This document shows positions 1 to 8,770 of a stretch of 64,000 nt of DNA, piece by piece (position 1 is the stretch's first letter; the number at the start of each line of letters is the position of its first letter). Source of the stretch: AP-15 sp963755435 (GTDB lineage: Bacteria; Pseudomonadota; Alphaproteobacteria; ATCC43930; CGMCC-115725); contig CAVWJX010000005.1 of the NCBI GenBank assembly GCA_963755435.1, forward strand, positions 930,001 to 994,000, in the 5' to 3' direction. The notes beneath the pieces are model-generated. The model ran no database searches, was not told the origin of the DNA, and worked only from the letters and a program-made list of their open reading frames with translations. Made by a program: the position numbers and the translations under genes.

Positions 1-272
1 ACGGCCTCACCCTCGGCGTCCACAGCCGCATCGACGCGACCGTCCGCCATGTGCTCGGCCGCGCTCGGGTCGGCAACGCCTATGTCAACCGAAACATGAT
101 CGGCGCGGTCGTCGGCGTGCAGCCGTTCGGCGGCGAGCGCCTCTCCGGCACCGGCCCCAAGGCCGGCGGCCCGCGCTACCTCTCCCGCTTCGCCACCGAG
201 CGCACCACTTCGATCAACACCACCGCCGCCGGCGGCAACGCCACCCTCTTATCCTTGCAGGACGATTGCTAG
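1..272 (+). CDS. putA: C-terminal end of PutA-like proline dehydrogenase/P5C dehydrogenase (partial)
   Basis: This is the last ~90 codons of a gene that begins outside the window; the reading frame starts at base 3. The visible protein has the aldehyde dehydrogenase C-terminus typical of PutA or P5C dehydrogenase: GNAYVNRNMIGAVVGVQPFG, then GERLSGTGPKAGGPRYLSRF. The family oxidises pyrroline-5-carboxylate to glutamate in proline catabolism; in bifunctional PutA this domain follows a proline dehydrogenase domain that cannot be seen here. The short tail after the ALDH fold is compatible with a PutA lacking a long C-terminal extension. Whether it is bifunctional or monofunctional cannot be decided from this fragment. 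Confidence 0.85.
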   Translation, partial: GLTLGVHSRIDATVRHVLGRARVGNAYVNRNMIGAVVGVQPFGGERLSGTGPKAGGPRYLSRFATERTTSINTTAAGGNATLLSLQDDC

Positions 273-328
273 CGGCACTGGCCGGTCGGGTCTATGGTTG
301 CACAAAGCAGCTGGCGGCGGGGGCAGGG

Positions 329-1927
329 ATGGCACAAGGGCGGCTCAAACATTTCGGCTGGGGCCGCGAGGGCGAAGGGCTGACCGGGGCCGAGGAGGCG
401 TCCTCCCTCGACCGCTATCGCCGGCTGTTTCGGGTGGACCGGTTTGACGAGGTCTCGCCGCCGCCGCTGGCCGAAATCCGGCTGCGCCCGCCGCGCATCA
501 ATCCGCCCGCCGCATTGGCCGCCTGCTGCTCGACCGAGACCTATGACCGGGCGGCCCACACTCACGGCAAATCGTTCCGCGACTACGCCCGCGGCCTCGT
601 CGGCGATTACCGCTCCGCCCCTGACGTCGTCGCCTATCCGAAGAGCGAGGCCGAGATCGCCGCGGTCATCGACTGGGCTGGCGGCGCGCAGGCGGCGCTG
701 ATCGCGTTCGGCGCCGGCAGCAGCGTCGTCGGCGGGGTCGAGGCGGCAATCGACGGCACCGGCAAAAAGGCGGCGGTCACCCTTGACCTGCGTCATCTCG
801 ACCGGGTGCTGGAGATCGATCCGGTATCGCGCGCGGCGCGCATCCAAGGCGGGGTGTTCGGACCGGCGCTCGAGGCCCAGCTGCGCCCGCATGGGCTGAC
901 CCTGCGGCATTTTCCGCAGAGCTTTGAATATTCGACCTTGGGCGGTTGGATCGCGACCCGCTCGGGCGGCCATTTCGCCAGCCTCTATACCCATATCGAC
1001 GATCTGGTTGAGAGCATCCGCATGCTGACCCCGCAAGGTCCGCTCGAGACCCGCCGGTTGCCCGGATCGGGAGCCGGTCCCAGCCCCGACCGCCTGCTGA
1101 TCGGCTCCGAGGGGATTCTCGGCGTCGTCACCGAGGCGTGGATGCGATTGCAGGACCGTCCGCGCTTTCGTGCCGGTGGCGCCATCCGCTTTGCTGATTT
1201 CTTCACGGCGGCGCGGGCAGTCAAGGCAATCGCCCAGGCCGGGCTCTTTCCGGCGAACTGCCGCATCCTCGACCCGCAGGAGGCGGCGAACACCGGCGCC
1301 GGCGACGGCAGTGCCGCGATCATGGTGCTGGCCTTCGAATCGGCTGACCACCCGCTCGACGCCTGGGTCGCCCGTGCGCTCGAATGCTGCGCCGACTACG
1401 GTGGCACACCGGAGCGCCCCGGCGAGCGCGACGCCCACCGCGAAGGTGCGGCCGAAGTCTGGCGCCAGGCCTTCATCCGGATGCCCTACGCGCGCGAATC
1501 CATGATCCGGCGCGCGATCATCGCCGACACGTTCGAGACCGCGATCACCTGGGAGCGGTTTGAGGTGTTCCACGACAAGGTCAGGGCTGCGGCCGAAATT
1601 GCGATCCGCGACGCGACCGGCCGGCCGGGCCAGGTCACCTGCCGGTTCACCCATGTCTACCCCGACGGTCCGGCGCCGTATTTCTCGTTTCACGCACAGG
1701 GCAGTCACGGCGATCTTGAAGCGCAATGGCGTACGATCAAGGCGGCGGCCGGCGATGCGTTGATCGAGGCTGGCGGGACCATCACACATCATCATGCGGT
1801 CGGCCGCGATCATCGCCCGTGGTACGATCGGCAGCGGCCGGACCTCTTCGCCGCCGGGTTGCGCGCGGCCAAGCGTGCGCTCGATCCGCAGGCGTTGCTC
1901 AATCCCGGCGTCTTGATCGATCCATGA
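329..1927 (+). CDS. FAD-linked oxidase, alkyldihydroxyacetonephosphate synthase/GlcD-like
   Basis: A 532-residue protein of the vanillyl-alcohol-oxidase (FAD_binding_4) superfamily. The FAD-binding core includes AYPKSEAEIAAVIDWA, then GAGSSVVGGVE, and GGWIATRSGGHFASLYTHID. The C-terminal FAD-oxidase domain ends in HHHAVGRDHRPWYDRQ and a final ALDPQALLNPGVLIDP block, the usual C-terminus of AGPS/D-lactate dehydrogenase relatives. N-terminal KHFGWG and the HGKSFRDYARG segment favour the AGPS-like branch over glycolate oxidase. I chose ATG 329, preceded by GGGGCAGGG; an upstream TTG at 266 overlaps the putA stop and is less likely. The substrate is unknown. It may be co-transcribed with the gene upstream, 56 bases away. 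Confidence 0.8.
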   Translation: MAQGRLKHFGWGREGEGLTGAEEASSLDRYRRLFRVDRFDEVSPPPLAEIRLRPPRINPPAALAACCSTETYDRAAHTHGKSFRDYARGLVGDYRSAPDVVAYPKSEAEIAAVIDWAGGAQAALIAFGAGSSVVGGVEAAIDGTGKKAAVTLDLRHLDRVLEIDPVSRAARIQGGVFGPALEAQLRPHGLTLRHFPQSFEYSTLGGWIATRSGGHFASLYTHIDDLVESIRMLTPQGPLETRRLPGSGAGPSPDRLLIGSEGILGVVTEAWMRLQDRPRFRAGGAIRFADFFTAARAVKAIAQAGLFPANCRILDPQEAANTGAGDGSAAIMVLAFESADHPLDAWVARALECCADYGGTPERPGERDAHREGAAEVWRQAFIRMPYARESMIRRAIIADTFETAITWERFEVFHDKVRAAAEIAIRDATGRPGQVTCRFTHVYPDGPAPYFSFHAQGSHGDLEAQWRTIKAAAGDALIEAGGTITHHHAVGRDHRPWYDRQRPDLFAAGLRAAKRALDPQALLNPGVLIDP

Positions 1928-2072
1928 ATTTTGGCGCTGCGACCGCACGCTCAATTGCGCCGGGGAGCGCCGAAGCAGCGCCGGAGCGGAGCGCGGGCAA
2001 CGTCCGGTCAAACTCCTGAGTTCCACCACGATGCTCGCTCAAGCTGGCTCAAAGGCGCCTTCTATGACCGAG

Positions 2073-2201
2073 TGTTGCAGAAAAACCGCAACATGTTGAC
2101 AGGGATTTGATTGGGTTTCAGCGAAACTGTTGCAAGAATATCGCTCCGATTGATGTTTTGCGGCGATTCCCCGGCGAGCGGCATGGTTGCAATAAAAACC
2201 G
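2073..2201. promoter_or_regulatory. Repeated TGTTGC elements upstream of the OmpA-like gene
   Basis: The 1928-2289 intergenic region contains an inverted repeat TGTTGC (2073-2078)/GCAACA (2088-2093), a further TGTTGC at 2128-2133, and GTTGCAATAAAAACCG at 2186-2201, which resembles GTTGCAGAAAAACCG starting at 2075. A TTGACA hexamer follows the inverted repeat, but I see no well-spaced -10 element. The copies look like operator half-sites for regulation of the OmpA-like gene at 2290; the regulator is unknown. No gene is supported in this interval. Confidence 0.4.
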
Positions 2202-2289
2202 ATTGCCATCGGCCCGGATGATAGTGAAGATGAGCGAACGGTGGCGTGACGACCATCGTCACACGCGTATTTGCGGCCGGAGGTAAGGG

Positions 2290-3417
2290 ATGAGACATCG
2301 CTATCTGCTAGGCGCCGGCGTAGCGCTTGCCGTGGCGTTCGGTGGGGTTCAAGCGCACGCGCAGCTCAACATATTCGGGCCTTATCCGCCAGGAGCCTTC
2401 TATCTGGGCCCAGAGGGCGGCTGGACCTCGCTGACCAGCGAGAATCCCTCGCTCGTTGTGGTGGGTCCTAGGGGAAATGCCGCGGGCCGTAGCGCGCATG
2501 TAAGCTTTGACAGCGGCTACAACGTCGGTTTTCGCGCCGGCTACATGTGGGGTCCGTGGCGTTTTGAGGGTGAATACAGCTACCGGCATAACGGCGTCTC
2601 CACATTTGATGGGCTAAGCGGAGCAAACGGCAACAGCCATTCCAATGCCATTATGGCCAATGCCATATACGATTTCACCTTTGGCTGGCCGATCACGCCT
2701 CATATCGGGGCCGGCGTCGGTGCTGTGAATCTCGACCGTGGGATCAGTGGCACCGGCAATTTGAATGTGCCTAGCCTGGGTGAGGTAGCCGTCAATCCTA
2801 ATTTCAACGGCAACAAGTGGGTGTTCGGCTATCAGGCGATTGCCGGCATTCGCTATATGATCAACCCGACCCTCGCCCTCGATGTCGACTATCGTTACTT
2901 CTCCACCCCGAGTCAGACGGTCGACAACACTCATCTTGCCCCAGTGACCAACGCTTGCTGCGTCTTTTCCAGCTTTAAAAGTGGCTACAACACCCAAAAT
3001 ATAGTGGCCAGCATCACGATGATGTTCGGCGCGCCGCCGCCCGCAGCACCGCCGCCGGCACCCCCGGCGCCGCCACCGCCGCCGCCGCATCAGGTCTATC
3101 TGGTGTTCTTCGACTGGGATAAATTCAACATTACCCCGGAGGGCATGCAGATCCTCCAGGCTGCGGCAGCCCATTATCGGGCGGGTGGTGCGGTGCAGAT
3201 CCAGGTCACCGGGTACACCGATCTCTCCGGCTCGGCTGGGTATAACCAGCGCCTCTCCGAGCGCCGGGCCAACGCCGTGGCCGTCGCCCTCGAACGCCTA
3301 GGCGTGCCGCGCAACGAGATGATCGTCGCCGGCCGCGGGATGAACGATCCTCGGGTGCCGACGCCGCTGGGTGTGCGCGAGCCGCAGAACCGGCGCGTCG
3401 AGATCGTGTTCCCGTAA
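2290..3417 (+). CDS. OmpA-family outer membrane protein (beta-barrel plus peptidoglycan-binding domain)
   Basis: A 375-residue protein with a clear signal peptide (MRHRYLLGAGVALAVAFGG, cleavage near AHA-QL). Residues ~25-250 form an eight-stranded-barrel-like region with alternating aromatic strands (GYNVGFRAGYMWGPWRFEGE; GIRYMINPTLALDVDYRYF). A Pro/Ala linker (PPPAAPPPAPPAPPPPPP) follows, then an OmpA C-terminal domain at ~270-375 with the peptidoglycan-binding signature FDWDKFNITPEGMQIL, TGYTDLSG and NQRLSERRANAV. The protein would span the outer membrane and tether it to murein. ATG 2290 follows GGAGGTAAGG. A strong terminator lies just downstream, so it is probably monocistronic. Confidence 0.92.
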   Translation: MRHRYLLGAGVALAVAFGGVQAHAQLNIFGPYPPGAFYLGPEGGWTSLTSENPSLVVVGPRGNAAGRSAHVSFDSGYNVGFRAGYMWGPWRFEGEYSYRHNGVSTFDGLSGANGNSHSNAIMANAIYDFTFGWPITPHIGAGVGAVNLDRGISGTGNLNVPSLGEVAVNPNFNGNKWVFGYQAIAGIRYMINPTLALDVDYRYFSTPSQTVDNTHLAPVTNACCVFSSFKSGYNTQNIVASITMMFGAPPPAAPPPAPPAPPPPPPHQVYLVFFDWDKFNITPEGMQILQAAAAHYRAGGAVQIQVTGYTDLSGSAGYNQRLSERRANAVAVALERLGVPRNEMIVAGRGMNDPRVPTPLGVREPQNRRVEIVFP

Positions 3418-3470
3418 CCATCCTTTGTCGACCCGCGCCCGGGGCCCCATCTGCAGGGGCTCCGGGCAGG

Positions 3471-3498
3471 CGCCGCGGCCATCCCGCGGCGTTTTTTT
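3471..3498 (+). terminator. Rho-independent terminator after the OmpA-like gene
   Basis: The stem CGCCGCGG (3471-3478) pairs with CCGCGGCG (3484-3491) across a 5-base loop and is followed directly by seven T residues (3492-3498). A second GC-rich hairpin lies just upstream (about 3436-3466). This is a textbook intrinsic terminator, 54 bases after the stop codon. Confidence 0.9.
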
Positions 3499-4108
3499 GG
3501 TTTATATCGAAGCGCGCTGAGCATTGGTGCCGAGCGGTGCAAAGTGCCCTCGTATAAGAGACCTGTTTGCCGACTTTTCGCGGACACCAGTCACTGGCAA
3601 AGTGCTTCCGATCTGCAGCGAGTTCACAGTGGCCAATCCGCAATCCGTTCTGACCCTCATTTGACACGAAGGGCTGGATGGGGGCGCCGTAGCTCGGACC
3701 AGATTGCCCACGCCCCATCGCAACCCCACGGTTCGTCACTGGGCCTGTCACCGAAGGGGCTTATGGCCGGGCGGCGTCGCGGTATATGGTTCGCGGGAGC
3801 TACGAGACGGCGGCGGCCTTGGTGTGGCCGATACCCGGTCCGCCATCTGCGTCCCGAAAAAAAATGATGGATTTTCGCTTCTGCCGTTATTCAACCTCTA
3901 TATTGAGCTACCCAAACGCTTGAAACAGGACATTCGCAGACATATTATTGTCTTTGGCCGAGACAGTGCGCGACAGCCAAGAGTTGCGCCTCCGCGGAAC
4001 AGATTGGCACCTTGTGTCGTTCACATCGCGGCCTGGTCGGAGCCCCCTGGGGTAAGACGAGCGTGAGCTAGGCGTACCCATCCGGAACTGCTACAGAGGA
4101 TTACAGGC
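3499..4108. other. Intergenic region without a supported gene
   Basis: About 610 bases separate the OmpA terminator from the secreted-protein gene at 4109. Short open frames on both strands lack ribosome sites and recognisable protein features, and are rich in Arg/Ser as expected of out-of-frame GC-rich DNA. The only signal I can support is a promoter near 3920. The stretch just before 3950 is noticeably more AT-rich than its surroundings. Confidence 0.5.
3920..3948 (+). promoter_or_regulatory. Candidate sigma-70 promoter for the secreted protein at 4109
   Basis: TTGAAA (3920-3925) and TATTAT (3943-3948) are separated by exactly 17 bases, close to the housekeeping -35/-10 consensus. Transcription would begin near 3955, giving a leader of about 150 bases before ATG 4109. 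The long leader could carry post-transcriptional control, but I see no obvious riboswitch. Confidence 0.55.
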
Positions 4109-4594
4109 ATGAAGCATCTCTTGAGCGGCGTTGCGATCGTTGCCGTGCTGGCGATCGCCGCGCCAGTATGGGCGCAAAACTCGGTAGGAGCTCCCGGTCC
4201 GAGCCCGGGCGGACCCGGCCTGACGCCCTATAGCGGCGGCGGTGCACCATCGGCGCCGCCGGCCGAGGCTCCAGCTGCCGCTCCCGCGCCAATGGCGATG
4301 CCGCCCGCGGGCCCAGCGCCGTCCGCCTCAAACTCGGCGATGCCGCCGACGCATCACGTAATCCATCACCACTACTACCATCACCATTACTACCATCACG
4401 TGATGGTCCACCATGGCCCGCGCAATCCGGAAGACACGACCGCAGAGTTGAACCGCGCGGAGCTTAGCCGGATCCAGTCGGGCAATGTCGGCGCGCCACC
4501 GCCAGCCGAGGAGCCTGGCGCTGCGATGCCGGGACCGGGCCGGCTGCCAGGTCCGAAGGCCAGTGGTAGCGGATATATCCCGCCCACACATTGA
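4109..4594 (+). CDS. Small secreted protein rich in His and Pro
   Basis: A 161-residue protein with a signal peptide (MKHLLSGVAIVAVLAIAAPV, cleavage at WAQ). The mature part is low-complexity Pro/Ala/Gly, then a histidine/tyrosine tract around residues 82-102 (HHVIHHHYYHHHYYHHVMVH), then a short charged segment TTAELNRAELSRIQSG and a Pro/Gly tail. It has no cysteine and no recognisable catalytic domain. Metal binding by the His tract is an inference. It is paralogous to the protein at 59616, sharing the signal peptide and ELNRxELSR motif. AGAGGA precedes the ATG. It lies in the periplasm or outside the cell. Confidence 0.75.
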   Translation: MKHLLSGVAIVAVLAIAAPVWAQNSVGAPGPSPGGPGLTPYSGGGAPSAPPAEAPAAAPAPMAMPPAGPAPSASNSAMPPTHHVIHHHYYHHHYYHHVMVHHGPRNPEDTTAELNRAELSRIQSGNVGAPPPAEEPGAAMPGPGRLPGPKASGSGYIPPTH

Positions 4595-4722
4595 CCTCGG
4601 ACTAATAGCCGGCGGATCGATATTCGACTGAGTGAGCGGCTTGTTCAGTATGCGGCGAGGGGCCCCGGCTTCCTCGCCACATCCTGGCTAGCGCAGGGTG
4701 CAGATGCCAGGGGTAGCTTAAG

Positions 4723-5323
4723 TTATCCGACGACCGGATTTCGCCGGTGCGCTACCCGCTCCATGTCCTCGAGCAGATCGTGCAGTGTTTGGTCGGCGAC
4801 ATACGCCATCTTGGCGAAGGCGCGTAGAAAGGTGTCGGTGCGCGGGAATTGAAACAGGGTCTCGTCCGCATCTTTGGTGGTTGCCGAGCTGACCAGAACG
4901 ACGTTGTCGAACGGCTGCAGAATTAATTCCTGCAGCGCCTTTCCAGGCCCGGTCACATACTCGACGACACGGCAGCGCTCGGGGTCACGCAACTCCTGCA
5001 GGATCGTCATCCGATAAGCAGCGCGGGTCGTCGCCGCCTCGATCAGGGCGCGGGCGAACGGCCGCAGGAAGGTTTCATCAAAGCCGAGCAATGCGGTTGG
5101 ATGTTCATCGGTGACCGCGGAGCGCATTTCGAGGGTGGTCCACAAAGAGGCGCGCCCGCTCGAAATAATCCGCTGACGCAAGATCGAGGTTGATCGAATC
5201 AATCGGCATCGGCGACGAAACTGAGCGCGCCGAAAGAAACGCAAAGCAGGCCGGCTCACGCTTGAGCGAAATATTCGTGGTCGCTTCAAGGTTTCGATCG
5301 GTTAGCGCGGGACTGTCGGCCAT
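4723..5323 (-). CDS. Uncharacterised protein, frameshifted
   Basis: I do not recognise this family. The N-terminal third (MADSPALTDRNLEATTNISL ... YFERARLFVDH) is in one frame and the rest (LEMRSAVTDEHPTALLGFDE ... DLLEDMERVAHRRNP) in another. They join if one base of the GGG run at 5133-5135 (plus strand) is removed, giving about 199 residues. The C-terminal part looks like a real soluble protein with balanced charges, not a shadow frame. ATG 5323 is my choice because the N-terminal frame has no better start. It stands alone, with no operon partner. It could be one intact gene with a sequencing error or a recent pseudogene. Confidence 0.5.
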
Positions 5324-5624
5324 GGCAAAACTTACTCCAGCAGGGTCTCGCATCGAGCAGTCGCCTCCGATCGCTCGCGGCGCCCCTTAGCAAAGAGATA
5401 CCCCTATGGGTTCGTCGAGATAGACGGTTTCGGGTCCGCTTGTCAAAGCGCATCATGGTCGCGGACGAGGGCTGCGGCCTTCAGCCGCGCATCGGCGGCG
5501 CGATTATTGCGTGAGTTCTACGGCCGAGGCCGAGACAGGCACCACTTGTACTGGTTCCGCGTAACCGGACCAACGTACCACCCGGACGCCCTATGTGCGC
5601 CTGTCGCAGCTGGCCCTGGCGCTC
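5324..5624. other. Intergenic region, nothing supported
   Basis: About 300 bases between the frameshifted hypothetical gene and the 3' end of the ABC-F gene. I see no ORF with a ribosome site, no T-tract terminator and no repeat. Confidence 0.4.
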
Positions 5625-7496
5625 CTATTCCGATTCGCGCTCGATCGCCTCCTCGGTGGCGAGCCATTCGGCTTCAGCCTGGGCGATCAACTGGCTGATC
5701 TGAGCGCGCCGCTTGAACGCATCAGCGCCAACCCCAGCGCCGGCGGATCCGTTCAGCGCGGCAAAGCTGCGATCGAGCGCCTGTCGTTCCTGCGACAGCC
5801 GGGCGATCATCTGCTCCGCCTGGCGAGCACGCTTGCGCAAGGGATCGAGTTCGCGCCGCTTTTCGGCGGCCCGTCGCCGAGCCGCGCGACGATCGTCGGG
5901 TGCAGCCGAGCGCCGCGCTGCTGTCAGCACGGGAGCTTCGAGCAACTGGCGGCGGTAATCGTCGAGATCGCCGTCGAACGGCCGCACAGTGCCGTCGGCG
6001 ACTAGCCACAGCCGATCGGCAACGAGTTCGAGCAGGTGCCAATCGTGGCTGATCAGGACCACCGCGCCGGAAAACTCGTTGATCGCCTGCACCAGCGCCT
6101 CGCGCGTTTCGATATCGAGGTGGTTGGTCGGCTCGTCGAGGACCAGAAGCGACGGCGCGTCATGCGTTACCAGGGCGAGGTTCAGCCGCGCCCGCTCGCC
6201 GCCCGACAGATCGGCGACCGCCACGAAAGCCTTGTCCTGGCCAAAGCCGAAGGCGGCTAGCCGGGCCCGCAAGGTTTCGGGCAGCGCCGCGGGCAGCAGT
6301 GCCGCCAGATGGTCATAGGCCGACTCCCGCGGCCGCAATTCCTCGATCTGGTGCTGAGCGAAATAGCCGCAGGCGAGCTTGGGCGAGCGGGTCATCTGCC
6401 CGCTTAGCGTCGGCAGCCGGCCGGCGAGCAGCCGGGCGAAGGTCGTCTTGCCGTTGCCGTTGGCGCCGAGGAGCGCGATCCGATCATCCGGGTCGAGCCG
6501 CAGATCGAGCCGCGCCAGCACCGGCTTTCCCACCTCGTAGCCGACACTCGCCCGTTCGAGGCTGATCAACGGTGGGCTCGCGCGCGGCGGGTCGGGGAAG
6601 GCGATTCGCGGCGCCGGCTCGCGGGTAGCAAGCACCACCGGCTCGAGCCGGGCCAGCGCTTTCAGCCGGCTCTGCGCCTGGCGGGCCTTCGACGCCTTGG
6701 CGCGAAAGCGGTCGACAAAGGCTTGCAACCGCTCGCGCTGGTCGGCCTGCTGCCGCGATACAATTTCGAGCCGCCGCGCGTTTTCGCGCCGCGCCCGCAG
6801 AAACGCGTCGAAGCCGCCGGAATAGGCGGTGAGCTTGCCCTTTTCGAGATGCAACGTCAGCGTCGTCACCGCGTTCAGCACACTGCGGTCGTGACTGACC
6901 AGGATCAGGGTGCGGCGATAGAACCGCAGGAAGCGTTCGAGCCATAGCGAGGCTTCGAGATCGAGATGGTTGGTCGGCTCGTCGAGCAGCAGCAAATCGG
7001 GCTCGGCGAACAGGATCGCCGCCAACGCCACCCGCATCCGCCAGCCACCGGACAATTCGTCGAGCGCGCGGCGCTGCATCGCGTCATCAAAGCCGAGCCC
7101 GGCGAGGATGCGCGCCGCCCGGCTCGGCGCCGAATAGGCGTCGATCTCGACGAGCCGGGTTTCGATCTCGGCGGCGCGCAACGGCGCCGGCCCGGCTTCG
7201 CGCTCGGCCAACAGGCGGGCGCGCTCGCGATCGGCGGCGAGCACCGCATCGTGCGGGGTCGCCGGGCCGCTCGGCGCCTCCTGGGCGAGAAACCCGACGC
7301 GGCACCGCGCGGCAATCTCGATCGTGCCGTCCTCGGGCTGCAGCACCCCGCGAATCAGGTCGAGCAGGGTCGACTTGCCGACGCCGTTGCGGCCGACCAG
7401 CCCGACCTTGGCGCCCTCGGGAATCTGCGCACTCGCCCGGTCGAGCAAGGCGCGGTGGCGATCGATGCGGTAGGTCACCTCGAACAGGGTCAGCAT
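5625..7496 (-). CDS. ABC-F family ATPase (YheS/Uup-like)
   Basis: A 623-residue soluble protein with two ABC domains and no membrane segment. Domain 1 has Walker A GRNGVGKST, signature LSGGWRMRVALA and Walker B LLLLDEPTNHLD. Domain 2 has GANGNGKTT, LSGGERARLNLA and LLVLDEPTNHLD. The linker between them is charged and helical, as in ABC-F proteins. The C-terminus (~540-623) is a coiled coil (RRRAAEKRRELDPLRKRARQ ... EAEWLATEEAIERE). ABC-F proteins act on the ribosome, resolving translation or protecting against drugs. ATG 7496 begins MLTLFEVTYRIDRHRALLD, the canonical start. The length fits the YheS branch; the precise role is not certain. Confidence 0.92.
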   Translation of the reverse strand: MLTLFEVTYRIDRHRALLDRASAQIPEGAKVGLVGRNGVGKSTLLDLIRGVLQPEDGTIEIAARCRVGFLAQEAPSGPATPHDAVLAADRERARLLAEREAGPAPLRAAEIETRLVEIDAYSAPSRAARILAGLGFDDAMQRRALDELSGGWRMRVALAAILFAEPDLLLLDEPTNHLDLEASLWLERFLRFYRRTLILVSHDRSVLNAVTTLTLHLEKGKLTAYSGGFDAFLRARRENARRLEIVSRQQADQRERLQAFVDRFRAKASKARQAQSRLKALARLEPVVLATREPAPRIAFPDPPRASPPLISLERASVGYEVGKPVLARLDLRLDPDDRIALLGANGNGKTTFARLLAGRLPTLSGQMTRSPKLACGYFAQHQIEELRPRESAYDHLAALLPAALPETLRARLAAFGFGQDKAFVAVADLSGGERARLNLALVTHDAPSLLVLDEPTNHLDIETREALVQAINEFSGAVVLISHDWHLLELVADRLWLVADGTVRPFDGDLDDYRRQLLEAPVLTAARRSAAPDDRRAARRRAAEKRRELDPLRKRARQAEQMIARLSQERQALDRSFAALNGSAGAGVGADAFKRRAQISQLIAQAEAEWLATEEAIERESE

Positions 7497-7611
7497 GCCG
7501 GGTTTATCTCACCAAGCCACGAAGCCGGAATGACGCCAGCTGCCTCTGAGCTCCGGCAGCAATGGCCGACCATCGCGTGGCATAATCCGCCACGAACGAA
7601 AGGAGACGCAA

Positions 7612-8719
7612 ATGATCAGGACGATAGTGATCGGCGCCGGCGTGATCGGCGCCTCGGTCGCGTATCGGCTGGCACGGGCCGGCGCCTCGGTAACGGTGCT
7701 GGAAGCGACCCGCGTCGGCGGCGGCACCTCCGGCATCAGCCTTGCCTGGACCAACGCACACCAGAAGCCGCCGAAACCCTATCACGACCTGAATGTCGCC
7801 GGCATGAAGGCGCACATGGCACTCCTTGAGGAGTTCGGCGCCACGCCGTGGCAGCACGGCGGCGGCAGCCTCGAATGGGTGGCCGCGCCCGATCGCGCAG
7901 CCCAGCGCGCAAACGTCGATCAGCTGCTTTCCTGGGGCTATGCCGCGGAGTGGATCGCGCCGCACCAGGTGCAGGAATTGGAGCCCGATATCGACCCGGC
8001 CGCGGTCGGCGATGCGCCGGTGGCGTTCTTCCCCGAAGAAGGTTGGCTCGATCCTGTGGTCTACGCCCATGCTATGCTGTCCGCCGCCCGCCGTCGTTAT
8101 GGCGCGAATGTGATCTGCGGCGCCCGGGTCGTCGACCTGATCATGGTCGGCGACCGGGTGACCGGCGTCCGCCTCGCCGACGGCGCGCAATACGAGGCCG
8201 ACACCGTCGTCAACTGCGCCGGCCGGTGGAGCAACGAGGCAGCCCGGGATGCGGGTTTGCATTTGCCGCTGGCACCGACAGTGGGGTTCCTGGTGTTCAC
8301 GCCGCCGGTCGCCGCCGGCTTGAGCCGGGTGGTGCGCACCCCCGTGATCGACGCGCGCCCTGACGGGGCCGGGCGCCTGATGCTGCATTGGAACGACACC
8401 GATGCGGCATTGGCCATCGATACGCAGCTCAGTCCGTCGATGCCGCAGGCGCGCGATCTGGTGCGGCGCGCCCAACAGCTGCTTGCCCTCGATCGGCGAG
8501 GTCGAGCCGGAGGCGGTGCGCATCGCTATCCGGCCGATCCCCGGCGACCATCTGTCCGCGATCGGGCCGATGCCGCGGGTTTCGGGCTACTATATTGCCG
8601 TCACCCATAGCGGCGTGACGATGTCGGCATTCCTCGGCGCAGCGGTAGCCGACGAGATCGTCGGCGGGCGGCAACGGGCTGAGCTCGCCGATTTTCGACC
8701 GGGGCGCTTCTTCAATTGA
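7612..8719 (+). CDS. FAD-dependent oxidoreductase, DAO family (frameshifted)
   Basis: The N-terminus has the dinucleotide-binding fold MIRTIVIGAGVIGASVAYRL and the adjacent TVLEA motif, followed by a DAO/glycine-oxidase-like domain ending in CAGRWSNEAAR. The original frame is lost near 8483-8484, where an extra T in GCTTGCCC shifts the frame. The true C-terminus continues as PSIGEVEPEAVRIAIRPIPG and ends GVTMSAFLGAAVADEIVGG, the typical FAD-contacting tail. Corrected length is about 369 residues, normal for the family. Such enzymes oxidise amino acids or secondary amines; the substrate is unknown. ATG 7612 has AAGGAGACGCAA upstream. A sequencing indel is the likeliest cause of the break. Confidence 0.8.
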
Positions 8720-8770
8720 CCGCAGTCGGCGTCTGGCGGTGCAGCGCCGGCGGGCGGGCGCCGGCAAACC

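Noticed and set aside
269..2029. Long minus-strand open frame (586 codons) opposite the FAD-linked oxidase gene
   Set aside because: It is antisense to a well-conserved plus-strand enzyme, is Arg-rich and has no recognisable motif; GC bias creates long antisense frames.
3206..3867. Several overlapping frames on both strands downstream of the OmpA-like gene
   Set aside because: They run through the terminator or gene end, lack ribosome sites and have shadow-frame composition.
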